Shown piece by piece: positions 7,058 through 16,242 of a stretch of 27,536 nucleotides of DNA. Position 1 is the first letter of the stretch; each line of letters opens with the position of its first letter. Position numbers and translations under genes: made by a program. Source of the stretch: BACL11 sp945865535 (GTDB taxonomy: Bacteria > Bacteroidota > Bacteroidia > Flavobacteriales > BACL11); contig CANNBA010000019.1 in NCBI GenBank assembly GCA_947502765.1, positions 1-27,536 of the forward strand, read 5' to 3'. The notes under the pieces were generated by a model. It made no database searches. It was not told where the DNA came from and saw only the letters and a program-made list of their open reading frames with translations.

Positions 7058-9391
7058 ATGAAAATTAACAATTTTTCCCTTCTTTTTATTCTAATGCCCT
7101 TTATTTGTTTTGGGCAATTCTCAGAAAAAAAAGTATATACTATCGAAAAAGTCCAAAACCCACCTAAAATAGATGGGGAGCTGAATGATATAGTTTGGAC
7201 AAATCTAGGGGTTGCTAATAATTTTTCTCAATTATCTCCAAAGAACGGAACACCTGAAAGAAATCACCAAAAAACAGAAGTGAAAATATGTTATGATAGT
7301 AAGAATATCTATTTTGGTGTAATGATGTATGATAATGCACCTGACAGTATCTTAAGAGAATTATCTAGAAGAGATGATGAAAATAAGAATTATGATTTAT
7401 TTGGAATATGGTTAGATCCGTTCAATGATGCTCAGCTTGAATATAACTTCATGGTAACAGCTGCAGGGGTACAAATAGATAGAAAATTTTCTAAAACTAG
7501 AGTTGATAATACATGGGATGCTGTTTGGAATTCAGCTGTTAATATAAACAATAATGGATGGGTTGTTGAGTTCTCTATTCCTTTTTCTCAATTAAGATTC
7601 CCAAAAGATAATAAGCCTTGGGCAATAAATATGGCAAGAGAGATTAGAAGATACCGTGAAGACTATAGCTGGAATCCAATTAATGTTGAATACACAAATT
7701 TTGCCCTACAAGCGGGTTTACTTGAAGGGATAAAAGATATTGATTCTCCTCTACGTCTTTCTTTTATGCCCTATGCTTCTGTATATGCTAATATCTATGA
7801 TGGAGAGACCAACTATCCTTATAATTACGGAATGGATCTAAAATACGGTATCAATGAGAGCTTTACTCTTGATATGACACTAATACCTGATTTTGGTCAA
7901 GTAGAAGCTGATGCAATGGTGTTAAACCTCTCTCCTTTTGAGATAAAGTATGAAGAAAAAAGACAATTCTTTAATGAAGGTACTGAACTCTTTAATAAAG
8001 GAGGAGATATGTTTTATAGCAGAAGGCTTCAAGATGATTTATTAAATGCTTCAAAAATCACTGGAAGAACTAAAAACGGGCTAGCTATAGCCGTACTTAA
8101 TGCTGTAACCAATAAAACAGACCAAAATCCTTTAACCAATTACAATGTCATGATATTTGACCAAGGATTTGGCAACAGTTCATCAGTAAGTTTAATGAAT
8201 ACGCATATGGTCCAAAATGGTAGTAATAAAGACGCTAATGTTACTGGAATCTTCACACAAATTAATAATAAAGAAAATACCCACTATTATCAAGGGGAGC
8301 TTAAAATGAGCCAAGAATTTGAAGCCAGTGAATTAACCAAAGGATTTGCAGGTATGGTCTCAGTTGGCAAAACAAATGGAAAATACCAATACAGCTTATA
8401 TTCTATTTTTGAGGATGACAAGTACAACCCTAATGATTTGGGTTTCTTATATTCAAATAATGAAATAGCTAATGGAGTAGTTTTAAGCTATAATCAATTT
8501 AATGAGACTAAACGATTTATTAAATTTGCTAGCGCCCTAGAAATAGAACATCAATCCTTATTTACAGAACAGAAATTTGTAGATTTTTATTATCAATTAG
8601 AAACATACGCAACTTTAAAAAACTACACTACCATTTTTATGCGCGCTAATCTAAGCCCTTATGAAAAAAATGACTTCTATGAGGCAAGAACTAATGATTT
8701 ATTACATCCACTTAAAAGAAAAGAAACAATAAATGGTGGTGGTTGGATCTCAACAGATTACAGAAAAAAACTAGCTATCGATATTGGTGGTGGAGCGGCT
8801 TTAAATCCACTATACAAAGGTTATGGATACCATTGGAGAATATCTCCAAGATATAGAATAAATGATAAAATCTCATTAAGCTATGTGCTTTCTATTAAGC
8901 ATTCATTTAATAATATTGGATTTGTGAGCAATGATACTGCAAACTTTGATCCTTTAGGGCTATATATTGATCCTCCAATTATTAATTACATATTTGCTAA
9001 AAGGAATACAAATATGATTACCAATGTATTGAACCTTAATTATATTTTAAATAATAAAATAGATTTATCTATTAAACTAAGATACCATCTGGATCAAGTT
9101 AAAAATTTAGAATTTAAAGTATTAGGAGATGATGGATATTTATATGATAGTCAATATATTGGAGAGCACGATATAAATTATACTACTTGGACTTCTGACA
9201 TAGCTTTTAGCTGGTGGTTTGCTCCTGGAAGTCAAATGAGTTTAGTGTGGAAAAATGGTATCGACAATGAAAGTAATACCTTAACAAATCATTGGATTGA
9301 CAATCTAGAAGAATCATACAATCTAGCACAACAAAATAGCATTTCATTAAAAGTAATTTATTATTTAGATTATCTTTACCTCATAAAATGA
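7058..9391 (+). CDS. DUF5916 outer-membrane protein with CBM9-like N-terminal domain
   Basis: The 777-residue protein starts with a signal peptide (residues 1-19, ending CFGQ). A carbohydrate-binding-family-9-like beta-sandwich follows at ~25-215, with IDGELNDIVWTNL, FGVMMYDNAPDS and WVVEFSIPFSQLRFP. The remaining ~550 residues fit the DUF5916 beta-barrel region (TLIPDFGQVEADAMVLNLSPFE, then EKRQFFNEGTELF), rich in alternating aromatic and polar strands. Proteins of this family are exported and widespread in Bacteroidota; their function is not established, though the CBM9-like module suggests glycan binding. The stop codon overlaps the start of the ABC ATPase as ATGA, so the two are co-translated. 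The C-terminus ends with a hydrophobic strand without a sorting domain. Confidence 0.85.
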   Translation: MKINNFSLLFILMPFICFGQFSEKKVYTIEKVQNPPKIDGELNDIVWTNLGVANNFSQLSPKNGTPERNHQKTEVKICYDSKNIYFGVMMYDNAPDSILRELSRRDDENKNYDLFGIWLDPFNDAQLEYNFMVTAAGVQIDRKFSKTRVDNTWDAVWNSAVNINNNGWVVEFSIPFSQLRFPKDNKPWAINMAREIRRYREDYSWNPINVEYTNFALQAGLLEGIKDIDSPLRLSFMPYASVYANIYDGETNYPYNYGMDLKYGINESFTLDMTLIPDFGQVEADAMVLNLSPFEIKYEEKRQFFNEGTELFNKGGDMFYSRRLQDDLLNASKITGRTKNGLAIAVLNAVTNKTDQNPLTNYNVMIFDQGFGNSSSVSLMNTHMVQNGSNKDANVTGIFTQINNKENTHYYQGELKMSQEFEASELTKGFAGMVSVGKTNGKYQYSLYSIFEDDKYNPNDLGFLYSNNEIANGVVLSYNQFNETKRFIKFASALEIEHQSLFTEQKFVDFYYQLETYATLKNYTTIFMRANLSPYEKNDFYEARTNDLLHPLKRKETINGGGWISTDYRKKLAIDIGGGAALNPLYKGYGYHWRISPRYRINDKISLSYVLSIKHSFNNIGFVSNDTANFDPLGLYIDPPIINYIFAKRNTNMITNVLNLNYILNNKIDLSIKLRYHLDQVKNLEFKVLGDDGYLYDSQYIGEHDINYTTWTSDIAFSWWFAPGSQMSLVWKNGIDNESNTLTNHWIDNLEESYNLAQQNSISLKVIYYLDYLYLIK

Positions 9392-10038
9392 TAACCGCAA
9401 AAAACATACATTATTCCTACGACAACCTCAAAGTCTTAAAGGGTGTAGATTTAAATATAAAAAAGGGCGAATTTGTTAGTATTGTAGGGGCTTCAGGAGC
9501 AGGAAAAACTACTTTATTGCATCTTTTAGGTACTCTCGATAAAATTCAAGGAGGATCATTACTAATAAATGGCAAAGAAACTAAGCATTTTTCAGAAAAA
9601 GAAGTTTCGAAATTCAGAAATCAAGAAATTGGATTTGTTTTTCAGTTTCACAATTTATTAAACGAATTTACAGCACTTGAAAATATTTGCTTACCTGCTT
9701 ACTTAAATGGCACTCCTAAAAAGGAAGCAGATAAAAAAGGATTAGAACTTCTAAACTTATTAAACCTTTCCAACAGAGCTGAACATAAACCGGATGAATT
9801 ATCGGGAGGCGAGCAGCAAAGAGTAGCAGTAGCAAGGGCTTTAATTAACTCTCCATCTATCCTACTTGCGGATGAGCCATCAGGAAATCTCGATTCCAAA
9901 AATGCAGATGAATTACATCAATTATTCTTAAAGTTAAACAAAGAAACATCCCAAACAATAGTAGTAATTACCCATAATAAAGAGCTCGCAAAACTTGCTC
10001 ATAGAACACTTGAAATTAAAGACGGAAAAATAATTTAG
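9388..10038 (+). CDS. lolD: LolD-like ABC transporter ATP-binding protein
   Basis: The 216-residue ATPase has Walker A GASGAGKT (34-41), Q-loop Gln86 in VFQFH, signature LSGGEQQR (138-145), Walker B ILLADEP (158-164) and H-loop His196. Its size, the HLLGTLDK segment after Walker A and the SGNLDS after Walker B place it in the LolD/MacB/FtsE-type group that drives lipoprotein release or mechanotransmission. LolD powers LolCE to release lipoproteins from the inner membrane, and the phylum's many lipoproteins fit this role. No permease is adjacent, so LolD is the most likely rather than proven name. The start overlaps the DUF5916 stop by 4 nt. Confidence 0.8.
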   Translation: MITAKNIHYSYDNLKVLKGVDLNIKKGEFVSIVGASGAGKTTLLHLLGTLDKIQGGSLLINGKETKHFSEKEVSKFRNQEIGFVFQFHNLLNEFTALENICLPAYLNGTPKKEADKKGLELLNLLNLSNRAEHKPDELSGGEQQRVAVARALINSPSILLADEPSGNLDSKNADELHQLFLKLNKETSQTIVVITHNKELAKLAHRTLEIKDGKII

Positions 10039-10070
10039 TTCAAAAAGCCTCTAAGTGTTATGAAATAGTC

Positions 10071-10078
10071 TATTTTTG
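10071..10078 (+). promoter_or_regulatory. -7 box (TATTTTTG) for the BatA-like/dihydroorotase pair
   Basis: TATTTTTG matches TAnnTTTG and ends 7 bp before the ATG at 10086, giving a nearly leaderless transcript. No clear -33 TTG is seen. Confidence 0.45.
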
Positions 10079-10085
10079 CACTTTG

Positions 10086-12104
10086 ATGATTTATCAAAAC
10101 CCACACCTGCTTTATGCACTTTTTGCAATAGCAATTCCTATTCTCATTCATCTCTTTAATTTCAGAAAACACAAAACAATCTACTTTAGTAGTATTCGTT
10201 TTTTAAAGGAGATAAAAGAAGAAAATAGAAAAAAATCAGAGTTAAAAAATCTATTAATTCTTTTAAGCAGAATCCTTGCAATCATTTTCTTAGTTCTTGC
10301 CTTTGCAAAACCATATATACCTGTAAACAATACTAAAATTTCTAATGATATCTTCTTGTATATTGATAATTCTCAAAGTATGGATGTTGACTTTGGAGAA
10401 GGAAATCTACTAAATAGCGCAAAGAATAAGGCTATAGAAATAAGCCAATCTTATCCATCAGAAAATAATTTTTATCTGATAACTAATGATTTTGACCCAA
10501 AACATATCTCAAGCTATACCCCTGATGCAATTAAATTGCAAATTGAAAAAATTGCATCCTCTTCAAAACAAAGAAGTATCACTGATATTATCTCTAGAAG
10601 TAGTAGCATTGTATCCAATAATAGTCATTTATTCTTCATCTCTGATTTTCAAAAAAATAGCTTAAAAATTGATGACTTGAAAGGATACGAAATCAAAAAC
10701 AAGATTTCTTTAATTCCAATAGTAAATAAAAATACTTCAAATATTAGTATTGACAGCTTATTTACTGAAGGACCTATTTTTACGTCAGATAATGAAGTGG
10801 CAATTCATGTTGTTATTAGCAACACAAGTACTAAAAACATAAAAGATGAAGTATTGTTTTTATATTTGGACAACAAGCAAAAATCACAACAATATATTAA
10901 CTTACTTGCTGAAGAAACTAAAGAAATAGTTTTTAAATTTTTAACTTCTAATAATCGATTTATTAATGGAGAAATAAGAACTGAAGACTCCCCTATTACT
11001 TTTGATAATAATTTGTTCTTCACCCTAACTAAATCAGAAAAAATTAATGTGACGGAAATAAATAGCGCAAGTGAAAATACCGCCTTCAATGCTCTTTTTG
11101 GAAATGACACTGCCCTATTTAATTTTACTTCATTAAAACTAGAAAATATCAATCACAATGCACTGTCAAAACAAGATTTCATAATACTAAATGGTGTTAC
11201 AGAGCTTAGCAGTGGTTTATTAAGCACCTTGCTTTCATTTACAAGTAATGGAGGTAGTTTGCTTGTAGTTCCTGCTCCAGATTTAACTGATTTTAACACT
11301 TTTAATATTCTATTAAACTCTTTAGCAATAAATACCATTTCTAGCAAAACAGAAAGTGAATTAAAGATCAATCAATTTAGTACTAAGCACCATATTTACA
11401 AGAATGTATTTACTCAGGCGCTTGATAAAGCAAATTACCCTATTAGTAGCCGTGCCTATTTCTTAAATAATAAAAAAATCAGCACTCAAATAATTGGCTT
11501 TGCCAACAAACAAGATTTTTTAAGTGAATACACCTTAGAAAAAGGAACGATCTATCAATTTTCAAGTCCTTTAGATAAAAGATATAACAATTTTACAAAA
11601 CACGCTCTTTTTGTTCCAACTTTAATAAATATGGCAACTTCTTCAATTCTAGTAAATACCCCATATTATAGTATTGGTTCTGATAAAGAAATTAGTGTTA
11701 ATTATAGTAATACCCCAACTGATATTCCCCACATAAAAGGCAATAACATTGATATTATACCTACTCTAATAAATAAAAATGGAAAGCAATTATTAAATCC
11801 TCAAAATCAAATTACCAAAAACGGAATTTATTCTATTTTAAATAACAATGAACTAGTAGATAAAATTGCCTTTAATTATAACACTTCCGAAAGCATAATG
11901 TCCTCATTAACTAGTGATGAACTTGAAGATTTTATTGCCAAAAATAATATTGAAAATACAACTATTATTTCCACAGAAAATACTGGGCTAAAAACAATCA
12001 TAAAAGAACAAGAAATTGGAAAAGAATACTGGAAAATTGCACTCCTTCTTTCTCTACTATTTTTTGCTTTTGAAATACTACTTATTAAAATGATAAAACT
12101 ATGA
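10086..12104 (+). CDS. BatA-domain / VWA-like membrane protein
   Basis: The protein (672 aa from ATG 10086; the TTG before it is not needed) begins with the two-helix BatA N-terminal domain: HLLYALFAIAIPILIHLFNF, then FSSIRFLKE, then a second helix around residues 57-77. A von Willebrand A-like segment follows, with the metal-site pattern D-x-S-x-S in IDNSQSM near residue 95. A long periplasmic region (~100-640) leads to a last membrane helix (~645-665). Such proteins are common in Bacteroidota, related to aerotolerance BatA/BatB proteins and often paired with a dihydroorotase-like gene, as here. The precise function is unknown. It overlaps the next gene by 4 nt (ATGA), implying coupled translation. 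Confidence 0.82.
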   Translation: MIYQNPHLLYALFAIAIPILIHLFNFRKHKTIYFSSIRFLKEIKEENRKKSELKNLLILLSRILAIIFLVLAFAKPYIPVNNTKISNDIFLYIDNSQSMDVDFGEGNLLNSAKNKAIEISQSYPSENNFYLITNDFDPKHISSYTPDAIKLQIEKIASSSKQRSITDIISRSSSIVSNNSHLFFISDFQKNSLKIDDLKGYEIKNKISLIPIVNKNTSNISIDSLFTEGPIFTSDNEVAIHVVISNTSTKNIKDEVLFLYLDNKQKSQQYINLLAEETKEIVFKFLTSNNRFINGEIRTEDSPITFDNNLFFTLTKSEKINVTEINSASENTAFNALFGNDTALFNFTSLKLENINHNALSKQDFIILNGVTELSSGLLSTLLSFTSNGGSLLVVPAPDLTDFNTFNILLNSLAINTISSKTESELKINQFSTKHHIYKNVFTQALDKANYPISSRAYFLNNKKISTQIIGFANKQDFLSEYTLEKGTIYQFSSPLDKRYNNFTKHALFVPTLINMATSSILVNTPYYSIGSDKEISVNYSNTPTDIPHIKGNNIDIIPTLINKNGKQLLNPQNQITKNGIYSILNNNELVDKIAFNYNTSESIMSSLTSDELEDFIAKNNIENTTIISTENTGLKTIIKEQEIGKEYWKIALLLSLLFFAFEILLIKMIKL

Positions 12105-13387
12105 ACATACTAATCAAATTAGCCAAAATAATTGATCCTAATTCAAAGCATCATAATAAGATAATGGATGTGTTTATCAAAAATGGAAAAATTGAAAAAA
12201 TTGCTAAATCAATTAAATCTTGTCCTGAATCAATCGCTAGTGGAACTGAAATAGAGTATCGGGCAAAGAATCTACACTTATCACCGGGTTGGTTTGATTT
12301 ACATGCCAATTTTGGAGAGCCAGGCTATGAACAACAAGAAACTCTAGCTACTGGAAGTAATGCCGCTTTAAAAGGGGGATTTACTGGGGTAATGGTAATG
12401 CCTAACAACAATCCTAGCATTGACAATAAAAGCATGATTAATTTCATACAGAATGCTACCAAAGGCAGTATCGTTGATGTAATACCTGCAGGCAATATTA
12501 CAAAAAACGGAAAAGGAGATGAAATTGTAGAAATGCATGATATGCACAGAGCAGGTTGCAAAGCCTTTACGGATGACAAAAAATCAATTACTAGAAATGA
12601 AGTAATGAAAATTGCCATGCTTTATTCCAAGGACTCTGACACTTTAATTATGAACTATCCTAACGATAAAAGTATCGCCAATAATGGATTTATGCATGAG
12701 GGAATTACAAGCACAATGCTAGGATTAAAAGGAATTCCAGCACTGGCAGAAGAAATGATGGTGGATAGAGATCTTAATCTTTGTGAATATACTAATAGTA
12801 AGCTCCATCTTAGCTACATTTCAACAAAAAATAGTGTAAAGAAAATAAAACATGCTAAAACTAAAGGGTTAAAAGTAACTGCTGATGTTGCCTTGCACAA
12901 TCTCTTTTTGACAGATGAAGCTGTAAATAACTTTGACACTAGGTATAAAGTAATGCCTCCTTTTAGAACTGATAAAGATAATTCAGCCCTTATTAATGCT
13001 TTAAAAGACGGAACTATTGATGTAATAAGCACCGATCATAGCCCAATAACTAATGAGTATAAAAAAATAGACTTTGATAATGCTGCTAATGGAATTATAG
13101 GATTAGAAACGGCTTTTGGACTTTTAGGAAAATACATTTTACCTCAAGTTGATTTAAGTACCTTAATTGAAAAGATCTCAATAAACCCAAGAAAGATACT
13201 TAAAATGCAAGAATTAGTAATTCAAGAAGGTGAAAACGCCAATATTACTTTATTTAATCCTGATTTAGAGTGGGAATTTACAGCTGATGATATCAAATCC
13301 AAATCATTTAACACTCCTTTTATTGGAGAAAAACTAAAAGGAAAAGCACTAGCAATTTATAATAACGGACAATTTAAAGAGTGTTAA
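12101..13387 (+). CDS. Dihydroorotase-like protein with degraded metal site
   Basis: The 428-residue protein has the amidohydrolase fold and overall sequence of type I dihydroorotase: GWFDLHANFGEPGYEQQET, GGFTGVMVMPNNNPSID, TISTDHSP near residues 309-314 and GIIGLETAFGLL. Active dihydroorotases bind two metals through HxH, a carboxylated Lys/Asp, and two further His. Here the HxH motif is HAN (Asn70), the usual HxED region reads NYPND (185-189), and the usual H-x-x-H-I-S-T reads HLSYIST with Tyr239. Asp312 and Asp158/159 remain. I infer it is not an ordinary catalytic dihydroorotase; it may be structural, like the pseudo-enzymes that partner aspartate carbamoyltransferase, or act on another substrate. 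It pairs with the BatA-like gene. Its 3' end overlaps the convergent peptidase gene by 4 nt. Confidence 0.85.
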   Translation: MNILIKLAKIIDPNSKHHNKIMDVFIKNGKIEKIAKSIKSCPESIASGTEIEYRAKNLHLSPGWFDLHANFGEPGYEQQETLATGSNAALKGGFTGVMVMPNNNPSIDNKSMINFIQNATKGSIVDVIPAGNITKNGKGDEIVEMHDMHRAGCKAFTDDKKSITRNEVMKIAMLYSKDSDTLIMNYPNDKSIANNGFMHEGITSTMLGLKGIPALAEEMMVDRDLNLCEYTNSKLHLSYISTKNSVKKIKHAKTKGLKVTADVALHNLFLTDEAVNNFDTRYKVMPPFRTDKDNSALINALKDGTIDVISTDHSPITNEYKKIDFDNAANGIIGLETAFGLLGKYILPQVDLSTLIEKISINPRKILKMQELVIQEGENANITLFNPDLEWEFTADDIKSKSFNTPFIGEKLKGKALAIYNNGQFKEC

Positions 13388-16170
13388 TCAAAAAGTATTT
13401 TTTTCTTTACACTTCCGTCATCATAAATATACAGTAATGTTGTATTAGCTATTACATTACTAAGATCTATTTCCTTTCCTAATAAATCCGTAACTTTTAT
13501 TAACTTTGGTTTAATAGCCAGTATATCATTCACTGAAGTAGAATTTGTTTGTCCTTCATAAAGAACTAAATCATCTACGGCAGCTTCTATTAAGCTTCCA
13601 CCATCAAGATTTTGACCTAAACGAATACTATCAGAAGCCATAAACTTTAATTGTACATTAGAAGTTAAATTTACATAATCACTCACTCTAAAAGCAAATT
13701 TTCTCCAACTAATATCCGAACTCATGTTATTTTCAATATACTGCCAATTTACCCCATCATCAGTGATCATTACTTGCCACCAATCAGCCCCAGGATTGGC
13801 ACCACTGTAAGGACTATTTGTATACCATCTGTAATATGAAAATGCAGGATTTGTATAAGAAGTTAAATCATAATATGGAGAGTAAAGGGTTGTATGCCCA
13901 CCATCAACATCATTAGTACCCAAACCATCATTTACTGATGATGCATTTCCTGTAAAAGCACACTGAAAACCACCCTGAGTGTGCTGCGCATCAGTTTGAC
14001 ATATAGTTGATGGATCTAGAGGGTCTCCATAAGAAGCAATTGGAGAGCCAATTTCCCAAATACCAGTTGTTGCGTTATCACCTGCCCCACCGGTTTGCCA
14101 AAAACCAAAGTTAGCATCAAAATCTTCTTCTTGAAGCATTTCAAATCCTACCATAATAAAGTAAGGTAAGTTGGCATAATTCATTGGTGTTAAATTAGCT
14201 GCAATTGGAGTTACAGCAGACTCATTACCAAAGTTATCAATTAAGGAAATATAATAAGCTACTACAGTTCCATTTGGCTGAGCAGGAATTGTTGTAGTAA
14301 ATGATGAGGTTCCAGTCATAGCTAGATTATTCCAAGAAGAGGCATCATTAATTTTATAATAGCAATTAGTTGATCCAAGCGCCCAAGGATAAGTAAGCCC
14401 AACGCTAGCATTAATTGTAATTCCAGTATTTCCACTAGATGTACTTACAGGATTATGTGAAACAACTGCATTAGATAACAAAGTAATTCCGTGTAAGTCA
14501 AAAGCACTAATAATTGCAATATCATTAGGAGTTCCATTACTTAAGTTGGCGTCATTATCATCAGCATAAAGGACCTCAAGTAAAATATCTGTATAAATAG
14601 CCCCCTCATCACCATTAGGCCCGTCAACATTACTATCAAAAGTATACTTAAATAAATCAAGCATTTGGGACATATTATTAAGATTTAGATATAAATCCCA
14701 GAATGAGCCTGCAATTATTTCCCCATCAGCATGCACCTGTCCTACTAAATCCTGAGGGTATACTTTTCTATCCTGATCATATCTTCTAACATAAATAGTA
14801 GGATCTACTAAGTCCCAGCCAAAACCAAGTACAGGTGATGCCGTTAATGATAATGCCCAAACATCAGCAAATCCTTCATTCAATCCCCCATTTTGCATTC
14901 CAGATCCAGAGTTATACCTTGCATTGTTGATGGCATGCCCATATTCATGATAAACAACATCAGCAATTTTTGCAGTTGCATGACAACCTCCTCCCTGTGC
15001 ATAAAAATTAACTGAACTACCATCAAAAAAAGCATTACAACTGCCTGTTTCATCAATATTAGTCTCCATGGGACTATCTAATCCTGTAAAAGTTGGAAAT
15101 ACTACTTTTAAGTGATCGTGAATATTATTTACAGCTTGATATGCAGTTCTTTCTTGAATTGTAGAATTAGAATTATCAAACACTATACTATTCGTAGCAG
15201 CTAAGTTTTGAAAAATATCAGCTGTACTTCCAGCGGTCTGCACATCAGCATACAGGCCCTCAAGCTTGTACCTAACTTGGGTTCCGATATTCATTGGCAA
15301 GACTACATCTCCATTGTTATCAGTATAATAATTTGTACTCGTAGTTTGATCAATAGCTTTTAAATATTTAAAATTCTGAGTAATTGAGGGATTATATGGA
15401 TTCGTTGGATATACCGCACCAGAAACTGTAGCTGTTCCTGTAGGAGGCGCTTCATACATTACTTTGTTTTTACGCATTAAAAGTTCGCCAGTACTTGCAT
15501 CTACATAACAAATATAATTTGCTGGACCTTCTGCTATTCTAGTAGAAAAAGTAACTTCATAAACCAAACGATAATCGTATTTTCTATACGTTGGGATAGC
15601 TAATATCTTTAAATCATTACTCACTAAAACATCAGTTATATTTGTTGTAATATTAGAAGTTGCTCCATTAATAGCACCCTGCTCATTTAATACAGGAGTT
15701 ACACTAATATTGATGTCATTAAACACATCCAAACCAAAAGCAATCAACTCATTATTAAGAGTAAATTTAGCATACAACTTACTGCCTACAACTTCTAAGT
15801 TATTATAGTATTGGACATATGTTTTATTAATGTGCTTGTCATTCTTAACAACTGATAATTCTCTTAAATCATTTGGCAATATAAAATTTTGTGTACTTAA
15901 AAATGATTGCAAATCATTTACCGCTATTGGTGCTCCAAAAGCTCTATGAGGCAATTGATTATTTTCATTAAAAATTACAAACCAATCTGAATGATTTGTT
16001 CTAAAATTTTGCCACAATTGACTGTTTCTTAAAAGCTCTTGATATTGTGGATTAAGAACCATATTTTCTTTGATATATCGCACTTCATTCTCATCAATAT
16101 GATTGTGTTTTGAAGCAAATGAATTTAGTGTAATAATGGAACTAAAAAGGCAAACTAGTATTTTTCTCAT
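13384..16170 (-). CDS. Secreted zinc metallopeptidase (M36/M4-like) with T9SS sorting domain
   Basis: The 928-residue protein has a signal peptide (residues 1-19), then a fungalysin/thermolysin propeptide-like region (~60-235, including YVQYYNNLEVVGSKLYAKF). The catalytic domain carries HEYGH at 408-412 and the third zinc ligand Glu432 in NEGFADVWAL, a gluzincin pattern. Further on are a Fn3/Ig-like stretch (~590-670) and a jelly-roll or CBM-like domain (~680-870, rich in Trp/Tyr/Asp). The last ~50 residues (KVTDLLGKEIDL ... LYIYDDGSVKKKILFD) are a T9SS type A sorting signal. I infer a protease exported by T9SS to the cell surface or medium. The gene is transcribed away from the MBL gene and ends tail to tail with the dihydroorotase-like gene. 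Confidence 0.88.
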   Translation of the reverse strand: MRKILVCLFSSIITLNSFASKHNHIDENEVRYIKENMVLNPQYQELLRNSQLWQNFRTNHSDWFVIFNENNQLPHRAFGAPIAVNDLQSFLSTQNFILPNDLRELSVVKNDKHINKTYVQYYNNLEVVGSKLYAKFTLNNELIAFGLDVFNDINISVTPVLNEQGAINGATSNITTNITDVLVSNDLKILAIPTYRKYDYRLVYEVTFSTRIAEGPANYICYVDASTGELLMRKNKVMYEAPPTGTATVSGAVYPTNPYNPSITQNFKYLKAIDQTTSTNYYTDNNGDVVLPMNIGTQVRYKLEGLYADVQTAGSTADIFQNLAATNSIVFDNSNSTIQERTAYQAVNNIHDHLKVVFPTFTGLDSPMETNIDETGSCNAFFDGSSVNFYAQGGGCHATAKIADVVYHEYGHAINNARYNSGSGMQNGGLNEGFADVWALSLTASPVLGFGWDLVDPTIYVRRYDQDRKVYPQDLVGQVHADGEIIAGSFWDLYLNLNNMSQMLDLFKYTFDSNVDGPNGDEGAIYTDILLEVLYADDNDANLSNGTPNDIAIISAFDLHGITLLSNAVVSHNPVSTSSGNTGITINASVGLTYPWALGSTNCYYKINDASSWNNLAMTGTSSFTTTIPAQPNGTVVAYYISLIDNFGNESAVTPIAANLTPMNYANLPYFIMVGFEMLQEEDFDANFGFWQTGGAGDNATTGIWEIGSPIASYGDPLDPSTICQTDAQHTQGGFQCAFTGNASSVNDGLGTNDVDGGHTTLYSPYYDLTSYTNPAFSYYRWYTNSPYSGANPGADWWQVMITDDGVNWQYIENNMSSDISWRKFAFRVSDYVNLTSNVQLKFMASDSIRLGQNLDGGSLIEAAVDDLVLYEGQTNSTSVNDILAIKPKLIKVTDLLGKEIDLSNVIANTTLLYIYDDGSVKKKILFD

Positions 16171-16181
16171 CTTAAAATAAT

Positions 16182-16215
16182 TTTTTGTAAAAATAAGCTA
16201 TTCTTTTTACAAAAA
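16182..16215. terminator. Perfect 12-bp inverted repeat between MBL and peptidase genes
   Basis: TTTTTGTAAAAA (16182-16193) and TTTTTACAAAAA (16204-16215) are exact inverted repeats around a 10-nt loop. It lies 28 bp past the MBL stop, so it can act as a weak AU-rich terminator. It also overlaps the predicted -7 box of the peptidase gene, so an operator role is equally possible. Confidence 0.5.
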
Positions 16216-16217
16216 TA
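16210..16217 (-). promoter_or_regulatory. -7 box (TATTTTTG) for the secreted peptidase gene
   Basis: CAAAAATA on the plus strand is TATTTTTG on the minus strand, about 40 bp upstream of the peptidase start. It sits inside the right arm of the 12-bp inverted repeat. No -33 TTG is seen. Confidence 0.4.
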
Positions 16218-16242
16218 CTTTAATGAGAAATTTTAATCTTGG

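Noticed and set aside
10805..11371. Minus-strand ORFs inside the BatA-like gene
   Set aside because: They are antisense shadows of a long membrane-protein gene, with no promoter or family resemblance.
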